A stretch of 27,789 nt of DNA from Purshia tridentata (lineage: Eukaryota > Streptophyta > Magnoliopsida > Rosales > Rosaceae). Made by a program: the position numbers and the translations under genes. The notes beneath the pieces were generated by a model that was not told the origin of the DNA, made no database searches, and saw nothing but the letters and a program-made list of their open reading frames with translations. The DNA is taken from the NCBI GenBank assembly GCA_003254885.1, contig QANT01006957.1:1-27789 (forward strand). The letters are read 5' to 3'. Below, piece by piece: positions 20,459 through 27,789 of the stretch; positions within the stretch are counted from its first letter, which is position 1, and each line of letters begins with the position of its first letter.

Positions 20459-21348
20459 ATAGGCTTATTACAGATTTAATTAATTGACTTAATCTTCTTC
20501 TTGCGTGAGATGTGATGATCAAATGATGTTGGCAACAAAATTAAAATGAAAGAAAGTTTCTGAAATTAAATTGATCTTAGTCAACAAAACACGTCAACTA
20601 GTGGGAATACAGTATACACACAAAAACTCCTCGCAAAGGGGTCAACCAAACACTTGGCAAACAGATAGAGCTTCTCAATAATGAGCCTAAATTGCTTCGT
20701 GATAAGTCAATGTCTTCTAATTCGGAGATCAATGTCAAAACCTAGCTAGAAAATAATCTTTGACTTTCTTTACCTACATCATCTCTTACCCACTTATTTT
20801 AGTATAAGATTTCAAATATAAATTTTTTGCTCTACACTAGAGGACAAAAAGAGAGGAGGTTCGAATGCTCTCTTGCTATTAGTAGTTTTCCAAGTTCTCA
20901 CATTTGAAATAAAAATTCACATTGTAAATCCGTGGACGAAATTGTAGGTAATTAAATAACATAGTTTTCCCAAGTTTTCGCATAATTTGTGTTTAATTCA
21001 TTGTTAAACATTGTTAATTAAGACATGTAATTGAGTTGGGATGGGTTAATTTCATTAATTGATCTTTTCCCACAAAGGTTTTCATTGAGCTTGGAATAGA
21101 ACAGAGCAGGTGACAAAAGCCAATAATTGGGGATTTTCACTTTTGAATACTTAAGGACAAAATCATTGTTTTCCTTGATTATAATATTTTCCCTTCTGGG
21201 TTTGAAATTAAGGCCAAAGAGAGTTAGTAATATATTTAAGTTGAGAAAATGAAATTTCCGTGGAAGTTAAGTTGAGGCAGTCTAAACGACAATAACGGTA
21301 AAGTAAAAGGAATCGTGGAGGTCGCGAGCTTGCGCTTCCCATTAGAAT

Positions 21349-21368
21349 CTCTCTCTCTCTCTCTCTCT
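21349..21368. repeat. (CT)10 microsatellite
   Basis: Ten CT units followed, after AAGCTTACATTAATAC, by an AT repeat TATATATATA near 21385 that could act as a TATA element for the RING-CH gene. Confidence 0.85.
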
Positions 21369-21638
21369 AAGCTTACATTAATACATATATATATAGAACA
21401 CACCCACATGAACATCTTGCATAATAAGCAAAGAGAGAGATGTATTAATGCCAAAAACTTAGAACATACATGTTTCATTTCATTGATGTAATTGTGGCTT
21501 GTGAATTGAGTTCCCACAAAGAGACACTCCATCTCTTTGCTTCATTCCAAAACAGAGATTTCCCAGCTGAGAGAAAAAAAAATGAACAGAGAAAAAAAGA
21601 GCTTTTTCTTAGCTTCAAGAATATACTAACCTCTTCGT

Positions 21639-22301
21639 GTAAGTCTCTCCTGAATGTCCTTTTTGTTATAATTTGTTCCTTCTTTTCTTGATGCATGCTT
21701 TCAAACCTTTTAAGCCTTTATTCTGATAAAGGTATCTATTCTTTTGATCATATCATTCTCTCTCTCTCTCTCTCTCTCTGTGTTTCCTTTTCTGGGTACT
21801 TTCTTTGTCTTTGGCCTGTTTCTGCAGATGGTTTCTTTATTGAGTTTCTTTCTTTTGCTTTGATGATTAATTATTGAGGGATTTCTGTTTTGGTAGGCAG
21901 TTCCATTAAAGTCTTTTTTAATTTGCTGTTCCATAAAGGCACATCTACTTTCCTAAAACGATCTATTTCTTTTGAAACTGTTCTCCTCCCTGTACAGAAA
22001 TTTAACACATAAATTTATAATGCCTTTTACATCAGTTTGGTTGAATTTTTAATATTCCCATGCAACCTTGTGCTTGGTTTGAGTTCTGTTTGAGGTAATG
22101 CCTTCTCTTCTCAGTTTTCACTTTTCCCATCCTCTTATCAGTGGGCAACCTACCTTTACAAATTCTCCATTAATTTTAAGGGCTCCAGTTTTTCATGTTT
22201 TATTGGCATATTGGTGAGAGTTGTTGAATTACATTTCCCATATTCAAATACAAAGCTTAATTTGTTATTAATTCCAAGATGGGATTTTAATTGCTTTTCA
22301 G
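21639..22301 (+). other. Probable 5' UTR intron of the RING-CH gene
   Basis: A consensus donor GTAAGT at 21639 and an acceptor TTGCTTTTCAG ending at 22301 bracket a T-rich stretch containing a (TC)n run at 21757-21779. The next leader exon (22302-22395) has no ATG before the start codon. Confidence 0.5.
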
Positions 22302-22395
22302 GAGTTGTGCAGAGGGAGAAAATATATATAGCTAGTTCAAGGGGTTCCCTCTAAACATTGCGCATTCCTCTGTAATTGGTTGTGAGATTTTGAGG

Positions 22396-23827
22396 ATGGG
22401 TGAACACTTTGTGTTGTTGGTGGATCGATTAATCACCGAGTCCACGATAGCAGCTGCCATTGAGAGCAGAAACCGGTCTATGCAAGCCACATCCTCAGAA
22501 GTCGACAATGCGAAAATTGATAACTCTTGCCAGAAAATTGATTCTAAGGACATATCATCTCCAAGGAAGTTAGTGGAATGCAGAATATGCCAGGATGAGG
22601 ATGAAGATTCAAACATGGAGACACCCTGCTCTTGTTGTGGCAGCTTAAAGGTTAGTCTGGTTCATTTCTAATCATAAGCTTTTATTAGTTTTTCTCATAT
22701 TGGTTTCTAGGATTAATGATTTTTAGAAATTTGTAAAATAATTTTATTGTGTAAAGGATTCTGGGATTAATAATGACTTCATGTCTTGCAGTATGCTCAC
22801 CGCAGATGTGTGCAGAGGTGGTGTAATGAGAAAGGTGACACAGTGTGTGAGATATGCCACCAGGTGGGCTCATTGTGATAGAGTTCTAAATCCATTTTCC
22901 TTCTATATATGCATTTATTCGTTTCATTGAGTGATTTTATTTGATTTTGGGAATGCCCTTGTTTAATTTCAGCAATTCAAGCCTGGCTATACAGCTCCCC
23001 CTCCTCTGTTTCAATTAGGGCGCATACCTATGAACTTCAGGTAATAACCTCTCTGGCATTTGATAGCATAACCTTTCTGATTCAATCTGGGATTTTAAGC
23101 TTCTTCCTCAATTCATATCAGGGGAAACTGGGAGATTTCCAGAAGGGACAGTCCTCGTCTCATAGCAATGGTTTCAACTGACAGCGATTTCCTGAATCCT
23201 GAATACAACGAGTACTCAGCTTCTACTGCAAGAAATGTCTTATGCTGTCGTTCACTCGCTTTCATTGTAATCTCTCTCTCTCTCTTTCTATCAGCAACAG
23301 ATGGTCAAGAAGCAAATTAATCCACCAGCTATGATTCTGACAAGGCCTTTTCTGTTGTGTCATTTGTTTCGTGCGTGCAGTTCATGTTTCTGCTGATTCT
23401 AAGGCACACTCTTCCTCTCATTATTAGTGGAAACAAAGAATACTCTTTCCCACTTATTATGGTAAGTACAAATTTAGATTGGTGAAGACAACAATGATAT
23501 GGTACACCTCTGACCTTTCTGGCATGCAGTTGTTACTTCTGCGAACTGTTGGGATTGTTCTGCCAATATATGCCATGGTGAGGGCAGTGACTGCTATTCA
23601 GCACCACCGCAGCCAACAAGTATGTGATTGTTTCCTATTCATTGTGATTGTAATATGATCCCTACCCAACAAGCAATAGTACATTCCTATTAATTCTGAC
23701 TCATCTTTTTCTGTTTCTTCGTTAGGATTTTTCCAGTTCATCAATGACTTCCTCCGACGAAGAAACTGAACCAGAACTTTCACTTTCAGTCCTGCAGCCT
23801 CAGCCCCATATCATCCGTGTTCTATAA
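22396..23827 (+). CDS. RING-CH (MARCH-like) membrane E3 ubiquitin ligase
   Basis: Seven exons join in frame: 22396-22650, 22792-22863, 22973-23040, 23122-23266, 23381-23461, 23530-23619, 23726-23827. They give 270 residues. The C4HC3 RING-CH finger is complete: Cys62, Cys65, Cys78, Cys80, His88, Cys91, Cys104, Cys107, with Trp95 in the usual place; the exon 1/2 junction falls inside it. Two hydrophobic segments follow, about 172-198 and 203-223, and then an acidic Ser-rich tail. This is the plant RINGv plus DUF3675 arrangement. Such proteins are E2-recruiting E3 ligases, probably in endomembranes; the substrate is unknown. The start is the ATG at 22396; the open frame extends to a TTG at 22390, which is not credible. 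The gene converges with the QSOX gene downstream. Confidence 0.92.
23271..23285. repeat. Short (TC)n tract at the start of intron 4
   Basis: TC repeats begin four bases inside intron 4 of the RING-CH gene, next to the donor GTAATC, an atypical place for a pyrimidine tract. Confidence 0.7.
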
Positions 23828-24400
23828 ATTCAGTATAGGGATAGCCACAGCAAATTGAAGTACTTCAACAATAAGAATTTGGTCTTGGTTTCTGATAAGG
23901 AAGGAGATAGTATCTCAGTCACCTCTTTGTATGAAGGCAGTTTCAATAGGAATCACCCAGCCATCAAATGAATTAGATGAAGAAGAAAGTCCTTTATCAT
24001 CATAGACAATAGGCAACACTACTTGTGGAAACAACTGTCTAGTTGTGGATTGCATTGTGGACCCATCTCATCTGCACAGTTAGGAAAGTATCCTACTGTA
24101 TATATACAAAAGTTATTATACCAAGGAAATAGAAGTCAAGTAACCAAAGCTGGCAAATGTACGTCCAAATGTAAATACTCTGAGCTCAATTATGATCCAG
24201 ACTACTCCCAGCATTCAGTATATAAAGGGTCGGTAGAGAAAGAGAACATTAATTTATGCATTGCGTCAGTATCATCTTTTTACATTTAAATCTTAAGTTT
24301 AGAGAATGCATTGATGATATATCAAACTAAAAAACCCTAAACCCTTTATCAAACTCACAAGTCACAACAGATTGATGATATTCAAATTTGCCGTCAACAA
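23828..24400. other. 3' flank of the RING-CH gene
   Basis: This should contain the 3' UTR. A telomere-like AACCCTAAACCCT motif (telo-box) lies near 24333. The open frame at 24023-24289 has no ATG start and no recognisable similarity. Confidence 0.5.
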
Positions 24401-24419
24401 GTTATAAAAGTCTCCAAGT
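24401..24419. repeat. Left target site duplication of the LINE
   Basis: GTTATAAAAGTC at 24401-24412 is identical to 25473-25484. Similarity continues as TCCAAGT versus ACCCAAGT, where duplication and LINE sequence overlap (microhomology). Confidence 0.75.
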
Positions 24420-25472
24420 TGCTAGCTAACCGAATTAAAAGAATTCTCCCATCCATCGTCAATCTTACTCAATCTGCTTTTGTGGCTGGTTGCTGCATTG
24501 ATGATAACATTCTTCTTGTCCAAGAACTGTTCAGGAACTACCATCTTAATAAAGCCCCCCTAGATGTGCCGTTCAGGTTGATATCCTTAAGGCTTATGAC
24601 ACTTTGAATTGGAATTTCCTGCCGCTTTTAATTTTCTAGTTTCAGTGATTGGTTGGATTAAGAGTTGTATTTCTAGCTCCAAGTTCTCTGTTGCTGTCAA
24701 GTACTCTAGCAGTAGAGGCTTGAGAGAAGGAGATCCTTCATCCCCATATCTTTTTTGTTATTGCTATGGAAGTGTTTCCCTTGATTGTTCAAAAGAAAAT
24801 CTCTACTACTCTTTTAAAATATCATTGGAAAATGTGATCGGGTTTATATGTCCCACTTGACCTTTGATGATTATGATCCTCTTTTGATGTGATGGCCTTA
24901 GATACCTTGGTGTTGCCCTGATTAACTCTAAGCTCTGCTTTGTAGCGCTTTGATTGAGAGAGTAAAAATAGAATTGAGGGGTGGGAGAACAAGGTGTTGT
25001 CACTACGCAGGGAGAGTTCAACTTATTAAGGCGGTCCTCTGCAGATTTCAAGTCTTTTGGTTCCTCCCTAAGAAGATCTTCTTGGATATTGAACGTAGGT
25101 TGAGGTGCTTCCTTTGGTCTGGCAATCATTCTGGTCATTATAACCCAAAGGTTGCTTGGGTAGATGTTTGTCTTCTTAAAAGTGAAGGTGACTGCTCCTT
25201 TTGGGCTGCTAGCCGTTGGAAGGGGAATTCCCTTTCGCATTTTCAACAATGGTCGAAACTCCCCCTCTTTGATTCTCAAGTGTTGCTCAAAATTGGAATA
25301 TTCCAAGCTCTAGTTTCTTGTATTGCCTCCTCTCTGGTGGGTTGCTTTCATTTTGGCTGTTCTGGGTGTTTTCCACAGTGTTTTTCTTTTTGTTGACTAG
25401 AGTTCTTTTCCTTTGTACTGGGCTTTTGCCTCCTATCCTATGGTTAATATACTTGTTTATTTACCCAAAAAG
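24413..25472 (+). mobile_element. 5'-truncated, decayed L1-type LINE
   Basis: Pieces of a non-LTR retrotransposon reverse transcriptase lie in order on the plus strand in several frames. SKLLANRIKRILP and QSAFVAGCCIDDNILLVQEL are at 24413-24540. A finger/palm segment ending GLREGDPSSPYLF is near 24715-24755. TFDDYDPLLM, in the place of the catalytic F/Y-A-D-D block, is near 24855. YAGRVQLIKAVLC and RRLRCFLWSGNHSGHYNPKVAWVDVC are near 25010-25165. Frameshifts and stops separate them, and sequence between blocks is missing. The copy lacks ORF1, the endonuclease and the first part of the RT. It ends in a short A-rich tail before the right duplication. It cannot be active. Confidence 0.85.
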
Positions 25473-25491
25473 GTTATAAAAGTCACCCAAG
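25473..25491. repeat. Right target site duplication of the LINE
   Basis: GTTATAAAAGTC followed by ACCCAAG, directly after the LINE's CCCAAAAAG end. It pairs with 24401-24419. Confidence 0.75.
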
Positions 25492-26520
25492 TGCACCTTC
25501 GATGATGGTCGTTCTGTCAACCTCCCAAAAAATCTTTTTTATAAAAAAATTAATAATGATCAACGTATACGCCATTAAAAAAAAAAAAAAAAAGATTAAC
25601 CGTTCACAACCCCTAAAAGGAGCATGCTTGGTAAGATAGGCAATCGGAGCTCAAGAATCATTTCCCGTTAAAACGCTTGGCCCACAGCAATTAAAACGCT
25701 TACCGTTAAAATCCTTTCATAGCAAATGTTACTAATTGTCTTTTAAATCGTTTAAATGGAAAGCATCGCATTAATGAGAAAGGAGGACGGATCGTTTATC
25801 AATTTGGGGCATTCATCACCGCTGGAATTCTGGAAAGCTGTATTTTTATTTTATTTTTATAGAGTATAATTTGGTGCACACAAGCACACAACCAAAATTA
25901 GCATGGACAGAACAATCTATCGGCATTCTAATTTTTTTCGGATGTCCCTGAAGGGTCTTGGCGATCCAATTTTAGATCGAGACGAAATTTCTACAAAAAA
26001 ATCATTGGCATGAAATATTACTCGTTCATCAAGAAATTCTTGAGTGTATTAAATTAAAAGTAATTGAACAGCAATAATATAGTCTGTCAAGACAATGGTT
26101 TTCTCAATCTATGCAGAAAACGGATAAAAATAAAGCCGCATAGATCTAGAACAATCTCTTCCAAAATCAAGTTGATATAAATCTGTACAGTCCTCGTTAT
26201 ATGTAAAAAATGAAAACCAAAATAGGGTACAGAAGAGGACCTCAAGTGGGCCATCGTACAAGGCTGTATCTGGTTTCCTACGGAGCCGGATTTCCCCCTG
26301 CTGCGCACCTTAATGGCTGTGCGCGGGTTTGTCCTTGCAACAAAATTAGCTCCAGCTTCTCCTTGGCCTGAAATTTGGTGGAAGAAAAACAAATAAGAAA
26401 ATTGGAAAACCTCCTAACAATCTCTCACTCTCCCCTTTTCTTTGATTTTTTTTCCCCTTTTTGCCACAGAGTTCTGGTTCTTTTATCCTTTTTTGAAAGA
26501 GTTCATCACCCTCCCTATTA
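25492..26520. other. Intergenic and probable QSOX 3' UTR
   Basis: Contains a 17-base A run (25577-25593), a small repeat of CCGTTAAAA with AAAACGCTT at 25665-25715, and, nearer the QSOX stop, sequence expected to be its 3' UTR (minus strand). A short hairpin GCGCAC...GTGCGC lies near 26303-26325. No other gene is recognised. Confidence 0.5.
25577..25593. repeat. A17 homopolymer
   Basis: Seventeen A residues, about 90 bases past the LINE's right target duplication. It is outside the element, so it is not that insertion's tail. Confidence 0.85.
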
Positions 26521-27530
26521 TCAAATGTTCTTTAAAGAGCGTAGGTGGTGGAAATACTTCCGACTCTTCTGCTGTGAACGCCAGTAGCAAGCAAGTGCTC
26601 CGAATGCACAACTAGCAACAGCAATAGCCAATGCAGCCCCCAGAGGCACCACAATCGCATTGGTTGAGGGAACCGAATCTTCAAGATCACCGTGCGTCCC
26701 ATCATTCCCAATAATACCCGTATCTTTGTTAAGAGAAACAAGCATTTTCCCATAATAATTGGTCAAAAATTTGAACACCTTGTCCTGGTCCCAGTCAATT
26801 TCATTGTTTTTCTGGCTATAAGAGCGGTAACAAGATGGGCAAAGCTGCCTTGGAGGCCAAATCATCTTTGGGAAATTGGGATCACCAGTTCCTAAAGAGG
26901 CTTCCTCTTTAATTAATCTCTCATTGACTTTATTGTGCGTACTCCACAGCCAAAGGGCAAAGTCACGGGATTTGTTGAAAGGACTAGAAACACTGAAATT
27001 AAAGTCATTGAGTTAGATCAGACGAGCTTTAAAAATTTTTAAAAGCGCACTATTTCCAGTTGGACTTACCTTGAACACGTATCATAAAAATGTTGGCGAC
27101 ATTCCTCACAAATGAAGAAGTTGTGTACAAATTCACATATAGTGGTGAAAGCAAAATTGCTCTCTCCATCCTCAATTCTCACTGAAAGTGAATGCAGAAG
27201 AACCCATAATCCACAACTGCGGAAAAAAAAAAAAANAAAAAAAAAAAAAAAAAAGGAAAAGGGAGAAAAAGGGAAACTAGTTAAATGCACGCCACTGATA
27301 GAATTTTAATACAAGTGCTGTAATCATCTACATGGTATTTGGAACCACATCAGTTGGAGCAAGAATAACTGCTCCTTGATCAATCAACACTATAAAAATC
27401 TAATAAATCAAGAAGCACACCTGAAAGAATCCTAGAGAAATCTACTTAACAGGTAAAGATATTTGGTGATATTATTAACAAACCATTACCTAAATCCCCT
27501 GGTATCATTTTTGCTGCCACGGCAGAACAT
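26521..27530 (-). CDS. QSOX: Quiescin sulfhydryl oxidase, 3' end (ERV/ALR domain and anchor)
   Basis: Three exons on the minus strand, 27530-27490, 27216-27070 and 26992-26521, join in frame into the last 219 residues. The 5' part lies beyond the window. The ERV/ALR FAD-binding oxidase domain is clear: SCGLWVLLHSL near 14-24, the redox pair CEEC at fragment residues 50-53, the FAD-binding H-N-x-V-N at 82-86, and CPSC at 114-117. A hydrophobic helix near 175-200 with a basic tail anchors the protein in the secretory pathway. QSOX enzymes oxidise protein thiols to disulfides and pass electrons to oxygen, giving hydrogen peroxide. An exon of only 41 bases (27530-27490) was found from its splice sites and the MFCRGSKNDTRGF reading. 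The intron before the 147-base exon has a long T tract, including the N, next to the acceptor. QSOX2 is favoured over QSOX1 only by remembered synteny. Confidence 0.92.
27223..27254. repeat. A/T homopolymer of about 32 bases with an N
   Basis: On the gene's strand this is a T tract ending six bases before the CAG acceptor of a QSOX exon, so it doubles as an extreme polypyrimidine tract. Its true length is uncertain because of the N at 27236. Confidence 0.85.
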
Positions 27531-27767
27531 CTGAGAAGAATACACAAAGAAAGCAAAGACAATAAAGCAATCCATTTCTATGGATAAAAAGATACAAGAA
27601 ACAAAACATTGCAAGAAGAAACTCACCGCAAGCAAAGATCAATCATATACTGACTGCTTAAAACAACGGAAAATAAATACTATTTTTCTTTTAATGAGAA
27701 ATGTAGCAATACTGTTGTTGAAAACAGATTATTGAACTTACTGACTTTAGCACATAGTCAAAGGAGA

Positions 27768-27789
27768 GGGAGGGGGAGGGGGAGGGGGG
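27768..27789 (+). repeat. G-rich array with G-quadruplex motif
   Basis: Four G runs (3, 5, 5 and 6 bases at 27768-27770, 27772-27776, 27778-27782, 27784-27789) are separated by single A bases. It lies in a QSOX intron on the non-coding strand, and the window ends inside it. Confidence 0.8.

Larger units (their letters stand above)
19480..21560. other. Intergenic, divergent promoters
   Basis: The left part should hold the fasciclin-like promoter (minus strand) and the right part that of the RING-CH gene. An (ATATCAAA)3 array and a CT microsatellite are present. I see no gene, tRNA or clear mobile element. Confidence 0.55.

Noticed and set aside
24806-25306. Minus-strand ORF of 166 residues
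   Set aside because: It is antisense to the LINE reverse transcriptase remnant.
26087-26392. Minus-strand ORF of 101 residues downstream of QSOX
   Set aside because: It lies in the expected QSOX 3' UTR and its translation resembles no family I know.

Overview
The window is nuclear DNA from a eudicot plant. Long AT-rich intergenic stretches separate genes with canonical GT-AG introns, the tRNA is of nuclear type, and every protein recognised belongs to a plant family. A woody rosid such as Rosaceae is plausible, but the sequence does not prove it. Two N bases (157, 27236) point to a draft assembly. I saw no prokaryotic-type system, CRISPR array or virus.

Layout. 1-154 is a near-perfect foldback. 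1111-1510 is a decayed Mutator-type MITE with a perfect 9-bp target duplication. 1820-1902 is tRNA-Leu(UAA). 3139-5075 holds a PIN-LIKES auxin carrier (PILS2 type) with a leader intron. 7440-8219 is cytosolic ribose-5-phosphate isomerase, whose leader has three short uORFs. 8220-13700 is a gene-poor stretch with one unexplained ORF and a 143-bp tandem duplication. 14137-17476 is a nine-exon gene for a five-pass membrane protein with prominin/tweety-like topology; its leader carries an SSR, a perfect hairpin, a 10-residue uORF and an AUG-stop element. 18433-19479 (minus) is a two-domain fasciclin-like protein. 22396-23827 is a seven-exon RING-CH membrane E3 ligase. 24413-25472 is a 5'-truncated dead LINE with target duplications. 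26521-27530 (minus, partial) is the 3' end of a QSOX sulfhydryl oxidase.

The genes do not form a pathway; they are ordinary neighbours in a plant genome. From memory, the order PILS2, RPI, five-pass protein matches Arabidopsis At1g71090, At1g71100, At1g71110, and the RING-CH/QSOX pair resembles At2g01275/At2g01270. The window would then join two conserved microsynteny blocks. The most interesting items are the layered leader of the five-pass gene, that protein's topology, the isomerase uORFs, and the two mobile elements whose insertion scars are still readable.
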